Positions 7,725 through 16,672 of a stretch of DNA of 64,000 bases are shown one piece after another. Origin of the DNA: Flavobacterium sp. (GTDB lineage: Bacteria; Bacteroidota; Bacteroidia; Flavobacteriales; Flavobacteriaceae); NCBI GenBank assembly GCA_029946065.1, contig JAQSDU010000019.1, positions 186,001 through 250,000 of the forward strand, written 5' to 3'. The notes beneath the pieces were generated by a model, which ran no database searches, was not told the origin of the DNA, and saw nothing but the letters and a program-made list of their open reading frames with translations. The position numbers and the translations under genes were made by a program. How positions within the stretch are numbered: the stretch's first letter is position 1; each line of letters starts with the position of its first letter.

Positions 7725-10439
7725 TTAGAATTGCTGCCCGATGATAAAGTGGGTTTCCCATCCGTTAGGCTTATTGGTGTTGGATCCTGGAACGGCATCA
7801 AAGCCATGGCCAAAGTCAATTCCCAATAAACCAAACGCAGGCATGAATACCCTTATCCCAAATCCAGCCGAACGCTGCAATACAAACGGATTATATTGTT
7901 TAAAATTGTTATACCCTGCACCAGCTTCAAAAAATGTCAATGCATAGATCGACGCAGATTGTGCCAAAGTGATAGGATATCTCAGCTCTAACGAAAATTT
8001 ATTATAAATAGTTGCGCCGTCTTGTGATTGCGTTCCAGTTCTTGGGTCCGTTACCAGTGGTGTCAGCGATTGGTTTGGATAACCCCTCAACTGTATGGTT
8101 TCCCTACCGTCGAGTGCAAAATTCGCCAATCCGTCACCTCCTAAATAAAATCTTTCAAACGGAACATCGCCTCTCTCGCTGTTGTAATTTCCTAAGAAAC
8201 CAAATTCGGCAAGAGAACGCAATACGAATTTACCATAAATTTTTGTATACCAGTCTGCTTTGAATTTAATTTTATAATATTCAAGCCAATTGAATCGTTT
8301 TTGATCTACTTTAGATTGGTCTGCATCGGCATCGGTATAGGTGTCAACTTTTTCATAAACACCAGAATTAAGCTCGGTTTCTCTGATATAATCACCTGCA
8401 CTTGGATATTCATTGTTTTCATTTGCGGCTTTTGCCATTCCCGCTACGTACTTGAGTTTGTAATTTTCCTGGTTTTTAAGATCTCCATAATCAACGCCGT
8501 TCCATAAAGAATAAGGAGGTGTAAATTTGGCAGAAACACTAAATTCAGAACCATAAGTTGGGAAAATAAGGTTGTTACCTTTATTGTTTCTTTTTAATTC
8601 AACCGTATAAGCAAGGTTCCTTGAAGCACCATCGCCAAATTTAAACAAGCCGGTGTTGTAGTTGTTCAGGTCATAATACTGGAAGCTCAATGCTTGAGAA
8701 AAGTAGAAATCGTTATCCGGCTCCCTTAACCTTTTTGACAAACCTACCGATAAGGAAATGATGTTAAAGCTTCTGCTTTTGTCAACGCTATTGTAGCCAT
8801 TGTTTAGGTACTGCTTGCTGTAAGACAACGAAGAGTTGAAACGCACTGGCTTTTTTCCGCCGAACCAAGGCTCAGAGAACGAAAGACTATAGGTCTGAAA
8901 ATAGCTGCTTCCCTGGAGACGCAATGCTACTTGCTGACCGTCTCCCATTGGAAGTGGCTTATAAGCTTCTTTATTAAAAATGTTAGCCATCGAGAAGTTA
9001 TTGAACGAAAGTCCGAGTGTACCGATAAATCCGCCGCCGCCATAACCACCTTGCAATTCGATTTGGCTTGAACCTTTCTCGGTCAATTCATATTCAATAT
9101 CAACAGTTCCCGCCGCAGCATCAGGGTTTTTGAAATTTGGCTTGATGGTTTCAGGATCGAAGAATCCTAAAGTTCCCAACTCGCGAATTGTTCTTACTAC
9201 AGCATCTTTACTATAGGTATTACCAGGCTTAGTTCTTAACTCACGGTAAATTACCTTGTCATTGGTTTTGTCATTTCCGACTACGGTAATTTTATTGAAT
9301 TTTGCGATTGGGCCTTCCATGATTCTGATTTCAAAATCGATAGTGTCATTTGCCGTACGCGTTTCTACCGCATTGATTTGCGAAAATAGGTAGCCGCTGT
9401 TTTGGTAAAGATTGGTGATGTCGTCTGCTTCGGGATCTTTGCTGTCGGCAATTCTTTTTTCGAGTAATACACCATTATAAACATCACCTTTTTTGATGCC
9501 GAGCATTCTGCTTAGTCCTTGGTCGGTATAAATCGTATTGCCGAGAAATTTAATATTACCAAAATAATATTTGTGACCTTCTTCCAGTTTGATGTGGATC
9601 GCAAGCTTGTTTTTATCTTTGTTGTAATTGACAGAATCACTAATAATACGGGCGTCGCGATATCCTTTGGCTTTATATTTTTCGATAACGCTTACCAAAT
9701 CTTCTTCATATTTATCACGAATGAATTTTGAAGCCTTAAAGATGCGAATCGGGTTGATTTTCTTGGTATTCTTCATCGCCTTGCGCAACTTTTTGTCGGA
9801 TAACTTTTCGTTGCCGTCAAATAGGATTTCGCTAATTTTTACTTTGTTGCCCTTATCAACATTGATAAGCATTTTCACATTATTACCAGAGGTAGTATCG
9901 GGAATAGTCGTGATTGTTGCTTTGGCTTTAAAAAAACCGTCTTTTTTATATTTGTTTTCGATGTAATTTCGGGTAGTTGTAATGAGGTTTTCGTTGACGA
10001 TTTTGCCCGTGGTAAGGCTATTGTCTTTTATTAGCGTTTCAGCTTTTGATTTTTTTACACCATTGATCTTTACATCGCTTAACTTTGGAAGTTCTTTCAT
10101 TGCGATTTCAATATAGATGCTGTCGCCATCAATTCTATTAACATAAAAATCGATGTCGCTGAATAATCCGAGTTTGCCTAATTTCTTGATGGCATTACTG
10201 ATTTCTTCTCCCGGTACGATAATGGTTTGCCCTTTTTCAAGTCCGGCGAAAGTAGTAATTGCTTGTTGGTTATAGGTAAGTTTGCCGGTAACTTTAACAT
10301 CGGCTAGGATATAAGAGGTGCCCTGATCAAAAGCAATCCTTTCTTGTGCTTTTACTTGAGAAATACTTCCAAAAATTATAATTGTGAAGAGTAATTGTAT
10401 GCTTTTATTTAACACTAAGAAATTATTTAATTTGTTCAC
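7725..10439 (-). CDS. bamA: Outer membrane protein assembly factor BamA
   Basis: About 904 residues: signal peptide (SIQLLFTIIIFGSISQVKAQ), five POTRA-like repeats (to about residue 450, e.g. KISEILFDGNEKLSDKKLRKAMK), then a 16-strand Omp85 barrel ending in a C-terminal Phe (HFIIGQQF). The barrel motif FxRFYLGGDGLANF and an RGYPNQSL segment (lid-loop RGF/Y equivalent) are visible. It folds and inserts outer-membrane barrels. Start choice: no ATG fits. GTG at 10439 overlaps the uppS stop by 17 bp; a second GTG at 10415 follows the stop and gives a 23-residue signal peptide. Extension further upstream runs through uppS in another frame and is unlikely. Co-transcribed with uppS and the ompH genes. 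Confidence 0.93.
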   Translation of the reverse strand: MNKLNNFLVLNKSIQLLFTIIIFGSISQVKAQERIAFDQGTSYILADVKVTGKLTYNQQAITTFAGLEKGQTIIVPGEEISNAIKKLGKLGLFSDIDFYVNRIDGDSIYIEIAMKELPKLSDVKINGVKKSKAETLIKDNSLTTGKIVNENLITTTRNYIENKYKKDGFFKAKATITTIPDTTSGNNVKMLINVDKGNKVKISEILFDGNEKLSDKKLRKAMKNTKKINPIRIFKASKFIRDKYEEDLVSVIEKYKAKGYRDARIISDSVNYNKDKNKLAIHIKLEEGHKYYFGNIKFLGNTIYTDQGLSRMLGIKKGDVYNGVLLEKRIADSKDPEADDITNLYQNSGYLFSQINAVETRTANDTIDFEIRIMEGPIAKFNKITVVGNDKTNDKVIYRELRTKPGNTYSKDAVVRTIRELGTLGFFDPETIKPNFKNPDAAAGTVDIEYELTEKGSSQIELQGGYGGGGFIGTLGLSFNNFSMANIFNKEAYKPLPMGDGQQVALRLQGSSYFQTYSLSFSEPWFGGKKPVRFNSSLSYSKQYLNNGYNSVDKSRSFNIISLSVGLSKRLREPDNDFYFSQALSFQYYDLNNYNTGLFKFGDGASRNLAYTVELKRNNKGNNLIFPTYGSEFSVSAKFTPPYSLWNGVDYGDLKNQENYKLKYVAGMAKAANENNEYPSAGDYIRETELNSGVYEKVDTYTDADADQSKVDQKRFNWLEYYKIKFKADWYTKIYGKFVLRSLAEFGFLGNYNSERGDVPFERFYLGGDGLANFALDGRETIQLRGYPNQSLTPLVTDPRTGTQSQDGATIYNKFSLELRYPITLAQSASIYALTFFEAGAGYNNFKQYNPFVLQRSAGFGIRVFMPAFGLLGIDFGHGFDAVPGSNTNKPNGWETHFIIGQQF

Positions 10440-11163
10440 TTGTTTTTCCGAATCTGCGTTCTCTTTTTTGATAACTAATGATAGCCTCATATAAATGTTG
10501 TTCTGTAAAATCAGGCCATAATACATCGGTAAAATATAATTCTGCATAAGCGATCTGCCACAACAGGAAATTACTGATTCTATGCTCGCCACTGGTTCGT
10601 ATTAATAAATCTACATCCGGTAAATTTTGCGTGTAAAGATGCTGATTAATAATTGATTCGTCAATAGCGTCTATTGAAATTATATTATTTTTAACTTTAC
10701 TACTGATGTTTTTAATTGCATAGATGATCTCTTCCCTTGATCCATAGCTTAATGCGATGGTTAAGGTCATTCTGGTGTTGTCTTTTGTTTTGTTAATGGC
10801 TTCTGAAAGTTCCTTTTTTACGGTGTCAGGAAGCATCTCAAAATTGCCAATTGTGTTGAGTCGAATATTGTTTTCATGGAGTGTTTTGAACTCACTTCTC
10901 AACGAATTGATCAACAACTTCATCAGGGTTTCTACTTCAATTTTTGGGCGGTTCCAGTTTTCGGTAGAAAATGCATATAGCGTAAGATTTTCAATGCCTA
11001 GTCTTGCACTGGTTTCAACGGCAATGCGTACTGCTTTTGATCCGTTTTCATGACCTAAGGCACGCATCATTCCGCGTTTTTTTGCCCAACGACCATTCCC
11101 GTCCATAATAATGGCGAGGTGCTTTGGAAGATTGTCTGTGTTAATGGTCTCTAATAAGCTCAT
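10423..11163 (-). CDS. uppS: Isoprenyl transferase (undecaprenyl diphosphate synthase)
   Basis: 246 residues with all cis-prenyltransferase signatures: HLAIIMDGNGRWAKKRG near the N-terminus (catalytic Asp21), LTLYAFSTENWNRP, and the C-terminal RTSGEHRISNFLLWQIAYAELYFTDVLWPDF. It condenses isopentenyl diphosphate to undecaprenyl diphosphate, the lipid carrier for peptidoglycan and O-antigen. The gene starts 7 bp after the porG-like stop and its 3' end overlaps the probable bamA start, so it is part of the envelope operon. Confidence 0.96.
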   Translation of the reverse strand: MSLLETINTDNLPKHLAIIMDGNGRWAKKRGMMRALGHENGSKAVRIAVETSARLGIENLTLYAFSTENWNRPKIEVETLMKLLINSLRSEFKTLHENNIRLNTIGNFEMLPDTVKKELSEAINKTKDNTRMTLTIALSYGSREEIIYAIKNISSKVKNNIISIDAIDESIINQHLYTQNLPDVDLLIRTSGEHRISNFLLWQIAYAELYFTDVLWPDFTEQHLYEAIISYQKRERRFGKTSEQIK

Positions 11164-11170
11164 AAAAAAT

Positions 11171-11854
11171 TTAATCCTGACAATAACAAGGAGAGTTGCC
11201 GAAGGTATATGTTAATGTAAACCCACTGAAAACATACCAATCCTTATTAGTCGTGTTGCCGAATTTTAATCCGGGATATTTATCCTGACTGGGACTGCTC
11301 CCGTCTAAATCATCTTCAAAAGTATATCTTGCGCCTACTTCAAACCCCAAAACCAAATGCGGTGTGATATTCGATTTTACCCCAACAACCATCGGAATGG
11401 CTAAAGAGTTATTACCGCCGGCATCTTCGGTCTTGCTGTTACGCACATATTTTGAATCATACCTGAAATAACTCAATCCACCGTAAATATAAGGTGTAAT
11501 CTGCCGATCAAGCTGGTGCAGGTCGAAATCAAAAAAATTGAATTCGAGGCCTAATGATAGTTCTTTTACAGTATTGTGAAATTCGTAACCGCGTTGTTCA
11601 CGGCCCGGCGATTTGGAATCTGTATCTTTTCCTATCAATTCTCCTACTGTAAACGATGCTCTCCACGCATGGCGCGGACTACGGTTCCATTTATACACAA
11701 TACCGATGGCCGGAGCATTCGGGTAAACGTAATTGGTTCGTCCAACATCACCAATGAAATTAGCACCTCCGGCAAACAATCCGACTTCATGGATCTGCGA
11801 ATGTACCAGAGAAACCATAAAAAAGCACAAAAATGTCGATAAAATTCTATTCAT
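11171..11854 (-). CDS. PorG-like/DUF6089 outer-membrane beta-barrel protein
   Basis: 227 residues from the ATG at 11854; a TTG further upstream would add only seven residues ahead of the signal peptide. Signal peptide (RILSTFLCFFMVSLVHSQ), then an eight-stranded-type barrel: EVGLFAGGANFIGDVG, WRASFTVGELIG, YIYGGLSYFRYD, LVLGFEVGARYTFEDDLDG, WYVFSGFTLTYTFG. This family includes PorG, an outer-membrane component of type IX secretion, and is regularly found immediately before uppS-bamA in flavobacteria. Calling it PorG itself is inference from position and family. It starts the operon that ends at 6060. Confidence 0.82.
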   Translation of the reverse strand: MNRILSTFLCFFMVSLVHSQIHEVGLFAGGANFIGDVGRTNYVYPNAPAIGIVYKWNRSPRHAWRASFTVGELIGKDTDSKSPGREQRGYEFHNTVKELSLGLEFNFFDFDLHQLDRQITPYIYGGLSYFRYDSKYVRNSKTEDAGGNNSLAIPMVVGVKSNITPHLVLGFEVGARYTFEDDLDGSSPSQDKYPGLKFGNTTNKDWYVFSGFTLTYTFGNSPCYCQD

Positions 11855-12200
11855 TGGTTTTAAAATAGCGTGCAAATATAATAATTATGAGTACCAATCA
11901 GCATTGAAATCGGTAAATCTGTCTATAAATTAGACTAATTAGCCTTTTTCACTGATTAGCGAATTTCGAATTCGATAAAAAGTAAACGGAAAGCCGATCA
12001 GTATCGTATAAACTGGCGCGTTATAATTTGGTTAAAAGAGCATTTAAACCATGCTAATAGATGAGCGTCAACAAATTTAATCTACAAATCACGAATTCCA
12101 AATAAGCGCCAAATTCTAAATTCCAAACCCATTGGTAATTTACAAGAAATCTGAGTTTGAAAATTGGAAATTATTTGGATTTTTAAAAAAGCATGTAGCA
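11855..12200. other. 346-bp gene-free stretch between nadK and the porG-like gene
   Basis: A/T-rich with no open frame worth reporting. It contains fragments of aattccaaat-type sequence (about 12095-12130) but no clear hairpin with a T-run. It must hold the promoter of the leftward porG-uppS-bamA operon. I could not single out a convincing TTG/TAnnTTTG pair. Confidence 0.5.
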
Positions 12201-13085
12201 TTAATTTCGCTTGTCTTCACCCCAAAGCAATTTGTTGCGAAGTGTTTTAAGGAAAGTTTCGTCGGTAATTTCAACCATGTTGATTTTGAACGGCGTTTTT
12301 TTGATGGTAAGCACGGATTCATTCTTAATCGAAGTGATCCTGGAGTCAAGCGAAACCAAATATTGCTCTTCTCGTCCAGAGACTTTAAGCCTGATTTCGG
12401 TATCATCCCGAATCACAAGCGGTCGTGCGTTAAGGTTGTGTGGTGCAATTGGCGTGATGACAAGACTTTGCACATCAGGTGTTAAAATTGGTCCACCGCA
12501 ACTCATTGAGTAACCAGTTGAACCTGTCGGCGTAGCGATAATCAGCCCGTCTGCCCAATAAGAGTTTAAAAATTCGCCGTTGAGATATGTTTCTATAGTA
12601 ATCATCGAGGTCGTGTCTTTCCGACTCACAGAAATTTCGTTCATAGCAAAGTCAATGTCTTCAATGCCTTCGTTATCAGGCGTGATATCAAGGCTCAAAA
12701 GAGAACGCGATGAAATTTTATATTTTTTATCAATGGCGAACTGCAGGAATTCTGCGATGTTGTCTTTTTGTACAGAAGCTAAAAACCCCAATCTTCCAGC
12801 ATTAATTCCTAAAATCGGAATTCCGGAATTCCGCACCAAAGTGGCCGACCTTAATATCGTTCCGTCACCGCCAATACTGATGAACATATCAAAACTGCTG
12901 TCGAGTTCTTTATAGGAAGTAAAAGTTTTGTACTCTTTTTTGACAAGTTGCTTTTCGTACAGCATTTTCAAAAAATCGGATTCGATCACCATTTCAACAT
13001 TATTCGTATTGAAAAAAACAAAAATGTCCCGAATAATCGGTTCGGTGCTGTTCTGGTAATATTGCCCGTATATTGCTACTTTCAT
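12201..13085 (-). CDS. nadK: NAD kinase
   Basis: 294 residues with the NAD kinase fingerprints ISIGGDGTILRSATLV (GGDGT motif), NAGRLGFLASV, NEISVSR and YWADGLIIATPTGSTGYSMSCGGPIL. It phosphorylates NAD to NADP in the cytoplasm. The gene sits in the conserved flavobacterial order CBS protein-nadK-porG-uppS-bamA, separated from the CBS gene by an inverted-repeat spacer of 83 bp. Confidence 0.96.
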   Translation of the reverse strand: MKVAIYGQYYQNSTEPIIRDIFVFFNTNNVEMVIESDFLKMLYEKQLVKKEYKTFTSYKELDSSFDMFISIGGDGTILRSATLVRNSGIPILGINAGRLGFLASVQKDNIAEFLQFAIDKKYKISSRSLLSLDITPDNEGIEDIDFAMNEISVSRKDTTSMITIETYLNGEFLNSYWADGLIIATPTGSTGYSMSCGGPILTPDVQSLVITPIAPHNLNARPLVIRDDTEIRLKVSGREEQYLVSLDSRITSIKNESVLTIKKTPFKINMVEITDETFLKTLRNKLLWGEDKRN

Positions 13086-13101
13086 GTTTTTATGGTCGAA
13101 A

Positions 13102-13150
13102 GTCGAAAGTCAAAAGTCGAAAGACATTGTTTTCACTTTTGACTTTCGAC
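13102..13150. repeat. Inverted repeat of the dispersed GTCGAAAGTC family
   Basis: Arms gtcgaaagtcaaaagt (13102-13117) and acttttgactttcgac (13135-13150) are perfect complements. The right part continues as ctttaaacttttgactac and recurs almost unchanged at 63864-63895. It lies between the CBS gene and nadK, both leftward, and could act as a hairpin in the mRNA; there is no strong T-run. Confidence 0.75.
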
Positions 13151-13168
13151 TTTAAACTTTTGACTACA

Positions 13169-13828
13169 TTATATATTAAGGTATCGGTCCAAATAATCCG
13201 AACGTTCTTTCAATCCGTTCAAATAATTGTCTTCCTGGTGTTCCGAAATAATCTCGTAATCATAACGCCTAAAGGTTTGGATGATTTCATTCATGCTGCC
13301 CAAGGCGATTTTTATTGTAATCTGAATTGTATCGACGGTAGTATTGGAAACAAAAGCACCCAGAATTTTTCCGTTATTGCTTTCGACAATCTGAATAATC
13401 TGTCCCATCGAATAATCAATGATGTTTTTTTCAACGATGATGATGCCACCTTGTTCTTTTAAAAATGGCGTTTCGTTAAAAAATTTGATGATGTCCGCCA
13501 CTTCGTAGTAACCTGAATATTTATTGTTTTCGTCTAAAACCGGAATAATGTCAGAGTGGTTTTTGGCGAAAACTTCTAAAACATCCATCCAAATCATGTT
13601 TTTTCGTGCAAAAAAGCCTTCTAAAGTGTAACGGTAATGCGATAAATTTTTGTCGGAATCGAATGCCTCAACATCCTCGGCGGCAATGCTTCCTATATAT
13701 ATCCCATCTTCAATCACGGGAAAATGCGAGAAATTGTTCTCCGCAAAAAAGTCCTGAACGTCGGCAATTGTCTCGCTGGCTTCCAGTGGCTTAAAATCCA
13801 TGTTGATGTAATCTGTAATCTCAGTCAT
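13169..13828 (-). CDS. CBS-domain protein
   Basis: 219 residues. Two CBS motifs fill the first ~125 residues (ADVQDFFAENNFSHFPVIEDG and VFAKNHSDIIPVLDENNKYSGYYEVADI). The second half (IIVEKNIIDYSMGQIIQIVESNNGKILGAFVSNT ... QTFRRYDYEI) looks ACT-like. CBS pairs normally bind adenine nucleotides and act as sensors; the partner is unknown. The gene is divergent from pdxJ, and nadK follows downstream in the same direction. Confidence 0.85.
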   Translation of the reverse strand: MTEITDYINMDFKPLEASETIADVQDFFAENNFSHFPVIEDGIYIGSIAAEDVEAFDSDKNLSHYRYTLEGFFARKNMIWMDVLEVFAKNHSDIIPVLDENNKYSGYYEVADIIKFFNETPFLKEQGGIIIVEKNIIDYSMGQIIQIVESNNGKILGAFVSNTTVDTIQITIKIALGSMNEIIQTFRRYDYEIISEHQEDNYLNGLKERSDYLDRYLNI

Positions 13829-13940
13829 AAAAATTGAACAATAAATGATGCAAAATAATCAAAATTTAGCACAAAACACCTTGTTTAACTTTGTATTTTT
13901 GTGGAGCATTGGCTTCAAGAGCCGTACAAATATTATTCCA

Positions 13941-14654
13941 ATGACAAAATTAAGCGTAAATATCAATAAAATTGCCACACTCCGAAATGCCCGTGGCGGC
14001 AATGTTCCTGATTTACTGAAAGTTGCCCAAGACATACAGCAGTTTGGCGCACAAGGCATCACCATTCATCCGCGGCCTGACGAACGTCATATTCGTTATC
14101 AAGATGCACGTGATTTAAAAGCGATCGTATATACAGAATACAACATTGAAGGCAATCCTGAGAAGAGTTTCGTCGATTTGGTTTTGGAAGTCAAGCCAAC
14201 ACAAGTAACATTAGTGCCCGACGCCGTTGATGCCATTACTTCTAACGCAGGTTGGGATACGGTAAAGTACAAGGATTTCTTAACCGAAATCACGCAAGAA
14301 TTTCACCGTAATGACATACGTGTTTCAATATTTGTGGATCCCGTAAAAGCCATGATTGAAGGTGCAAAAGCCACGGGAACTGATAGAATTGAATTATATA
14401 CGGAAGCTTTCGCACACCAATATGGGTTGGGTAATGCAGCTGGCATCAAACCCTATACGGAAGCTGCAATTTTTGCGAATGAACTTGGTTTGGGCATTAA
14501 CGCTGGACACGATTTAAGCTTGGATAATATTCAGTTTTTCAAGCAAAATATTCCAAATTTACTCGAAGTGTCTATCGGGCATGCGTTGATTTCGGAAGCG
14601 ATTTATTTAGGGTTGGACAATGTAGTGAATATGTATCTCAATAAACTCAAATAA
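13941..14654 (+). CDS. pdxJ: Pyridoxine 5'-phosphate synthase
   Basis: 237 residues from the ATG at 13941 (MTKLSVNINKIATLRNARGG). Upstream in-frame codons lack homology to the family. Motifs: GGNVPDLLKVAQ, ITIHPRPDERHI, ELYTEAFAHQYG, LGINAGHDL and VSIGHALISEAIYLGL. It condenses 1-deoxyxylulose 5-phosphate with 3-amino-1-hydroxyacetone phosphate to form PNP, the DXP-dependent vitamin B6 route. A -7-like tatttttg lies at 13894-13901, but no TTG stands at a good distance. The DUF1398 gene follows 7 bp after the stop. Confidence 0.95.
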   Translation: MTKLSVNINKIATLRNARGGNVPDLLKVAQDIQQFGAQGITIHPRPDERHIRYQDARDLKAIVYTEYNIEGNPEKSFVDLVLEVKPTQVTLVPDAVDAITSNAGWDTVKYKDFLTEITQEFHRNDIRVSIFVDPVKAMIEGAKATGTDRIELYTEAFAHQYGLGNAAGIKPYTEAAIFANELGLGINAGHDLSLDNIQFFKQNIPNLLEVSIGHALISEAIYLGLDNVVNMYLNKLK

Positions 14655-14661
14655 ACTAGAC

Positions 14662-15042
14662 ATGAAAAATAATGAGAAAATTGCAGCATGCTACAAAGCG
14701 GCTTCAAACTATCCAGATCTAGCAAAACGATTAACCGAAATTGGTGTTGCTTCATATACTGTTGATACCGCAAGCAACGCAATACTATATCGGTTTGAAG
14801 AAGGCGTAAATATTTTACATCAGGGAAATATTGGTCCGAGAGTTATTCAGGACGATTTCGACGAACAAAAAACAATTACAGCCGTTAGAAACAACCAGCA
14901 AGGCAAAACAGATTTCCCTGGTTTTATGAATGAAATCGCCGAAGCCGGAGTTCGATTTTATGAAGCAACGCTAAACGGGAATAATAAAAGAGTCACTTAC
15001 ATCGGAATTGGCGGCTTTTATGAAGAAACAATTCCACAATAA
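14662..15042 (+). CDS. DUF1398 family protein
   Basis: 126 residues that match the small DUF1398 (YbcV-like) family by overall pattern: KIAACYKAASNYPDLAKRLTEIGVASYTVD near the start and FPGFMNEIAEAGVRFYEATLNGNNKRVTYIG near the end. Function unknown; these proteins have been annotated loosely as phage envelope proteins without good evidence. It sits between pdxJ and a hydrolase and is probably co-transcribed with pdxJ. Confidence 0.75.
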   Translation: MKNNEKIAACYKAASNYPDLAKRLTEIGVASYTVDTASNAILYRFEEGVNILHQGNIGPRVIQDDFDEQKTITAVRNNQQGKTDFPGFMNEIAEAGVRFYEATLNGNNKRVTYIGIGGFYEETIPQ

Positions 15043-15095
15043 TTTAAGATGAAACAGGAATCTAAAATCTCAATTCTCAATTCTAAAATCTCACA

Positions 15096-15860
15096 ATGCT
15101 CTACTCCAAAATAGAAGGCTCCGGCCAACCACTTCTAATACTCCACGGCTACCTCGGTATGTCCGACAACTGGAAAACCTTAGCAGGTCAATATGCTGAA
15201 GAAGGTTTCGAAGTTCATGCGCTCGATTTGCGCAATCACGGACGAAGTCTGCATTCTGATATTTTCACTTATGAAGCCATGGTGCAGGACATAATCGAAT
15301 ATTGTGAAAACCAGAATTTAGATAAAATCGATATCATCGGGCATTCTATGGGCGGAAAAGTTGCGATGTTTTTTGCTACTTCCTTTCCTGAAAAAGTAGA
15401 AAAATTAATAGTTGCCGACATCGCTCCAAGATATTACCGTCCACACCACCAGGATATTATGGCGGCTTTGAACGCGGTAGATTTTTCCAAAAAGCCATCA
15501 CGAGCAGCTGTAGAAATTATTATGTCTGAATTTGTTCCCGATTTCGGAACACGACAGTTTTTGATGAAAAGTTTGTATTGGGCGGCACCAGGACAACTTG
15601 ATTTTCGTTTCAACCTCGAGGTTTTTAATTTAAAAATCGATAATATCGGCGAGGCACTTCCGGAAAATGCCATTTTTGAAAAGCCAACGTTATTTCTAAA
15701 GGGCGAAAAATCCAATTATATTTCCGAAAAAGATTATCCCGAAATAAAACAGCATTTCCCAAATGCGACAATCGAAATCATTAAAAATGCCGGGCATTGG
15801 CTGCACGCTGAAAATCCTTTGGCTTTTTATGATGTGACCATTGCATTTTTGAAAAAATAG
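15096..15860 (+). CDS. Alpha/beta-fold hydrolase (YbfF-like esterase)
   Basis: 254 residues. Oxyanion region LLILHGYLGMSDNW, nucleophile elbow IGHSMGGKVA (Ser84), and C-terminal catalytic His in NAGHWLHAENP. The order and LDLRNHGRS motif resemble the YbfF/haloalkane-dehalogenase-like esterases. It is presumably a cytoplasmic acyl-esterase; the natural substrate is not evident. The leader has repeated aaaatctcaattct sequence (15060-15092) and the gene follows DUF1398 at 53 bp. Confidence 0.88.
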   Translation: MLYSKIEGSGQPLLILHGYLGMSDNWKTLAGQYAEEGFEVHALDLRNHGRSLHSDIFTYEAMVQDIIEYCENQNLDKIDIIGHSMGGKVAMFFATSFPEKVEKLIVADIAPRYYRPHHQDIMAALNAVDFSKKPSRAAVEIIMSEFVPDFGTRQFLMKSLYWAAPGQLDFRFNLEVFNLKIDNIGEALPENAIFEKPTLFLKGEKSNYISEKDYPEIKQHFPNATIEIIKNAGHWLHAENPLAFYDVTIAFLKK

Positions 15861-16025
15861 CATTCAGCAAATACAAGTATTAAAGTTCTTTGCGTTTTTT
15901 TGAAGTTATAGGAAGCTGCGAAAATCTGGAAATTTCTGTGTTCTAATTAATAAACAAGCCATCGTCCGAACTCCAATCATTGCCCAATTGATCCGATTTC
16001 ACTATTTTTATTAAAATTTTCAACT

Positions 16026-16379
16026 ATGAAATTCATTATTAAAATACTTCTTACCGGACTTTTCATTGCGGTTCTTTCCAATTATATGCGCGGCATTCAT
16101 GTGCCGGGTTTGACAACTTCTATAATTGTGGCGTTGGTTTTAGCGCTGCTCAATGCCATTGTAAAGCCAATATTGATATTATTGACTTTGCCCGTAACCA
16201 TTTTAACGCTTGGTTTATTTTTGCTTGTTATTAATGCTGTTATGGTACTTATATGCGCCGAAATCGTCAATGGCTTTCGTGTTGATTCGTTTTGGTATGC
16301 GTTGTTGTTTAGTATTTTGGTGTCGCTTTTTCAGTCGGTGGTTTTTGGTATGACGGAAGATAAAAAACAGCGGCGCTAA
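16026..16379 (+). CDS. Small four-helix membrane protein (phage holin 4_2-type family)
   Basis: 117 residues, nearly all hydrophobic: about four membrane segments (IIKILLTGLFIAVLSNYM, TTSIIVALVLALLNAIVKPILILL, LTLGLFLLVINAVMVLICAEIV, FWYALLFSILVSLFQSVVFG). This matches the widespread chromosomal family that databases label phage holin family 4 (PF04020-like). There is no phage context, so a lysis function should not be assumed. Confidence 0.8.
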   Translation: MKFIIKILLTGLFIAVLSNYMRGIHVPGLTTSIIVALVLALLNAIVKPILILLTLPVTILTLGLFLLVINAVMVLICAEIVNGFRVDSFWYALLFSILVSLFQSVVFGMTEDKKQRR

Positions 16380-16616
16380 GAAAACTGAAAGTCTTTTTGA
16401 ACCAGTAAGATTCTTGAATGTGGTTTCGATATTTTAACGGCAAAGGGAAATGATTTTTTTTGCAAAGAAAAGAACGGCATTAATTTTTCGGGAATAAGTT
16501 TAGTGTTCTTATAGATTTAGCGCTCTTAAATTTTAAAGCCTTAATGGTTCAAATACGCATAGGTTTAAATTCTGATTGGTTCTTAATTGTCGATTATAAT
16601 ACAAAATCTTAAAAGC

Positions 16617-16647
16617 TTGGATGGGTTGCAAAAATGTTATAATTTTG
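16617..16647 (+). promoter_or_regulatory. Flavobacterial-type promoter of tig
   Basis: TTG at 16617-16619 and TAATTTTG (TAnnTTTG) at 16640-16647, with a 20-nt spacer, fit the Bacteroidetes -33/-7 consensus. The tig start codon is 26 nt downstream. The rest of the 293-bp gap (16380-16672) shows no gene. Confidence 0.6.
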
Positions 16648-16672
16648 CCACCCAATTTTAGTATGTAAAAAG

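Noticed and set aside
10440..10592. N-terminal extension of bamA through uppS
   Set aside because: It would place about 50 odd residues ahead of a clean signal peptide and lies fully within uppS.
13845..13940. N-terminal extension of pdxJ
   Set aside because: The 32 extra residues are not conserved in the family; the ATG at 13941 gives the normal length.
16026..16379. Phage lysis holin
   Set aside because: The family label exists, but there are no phage genes around and the neighbours are housekeeping.
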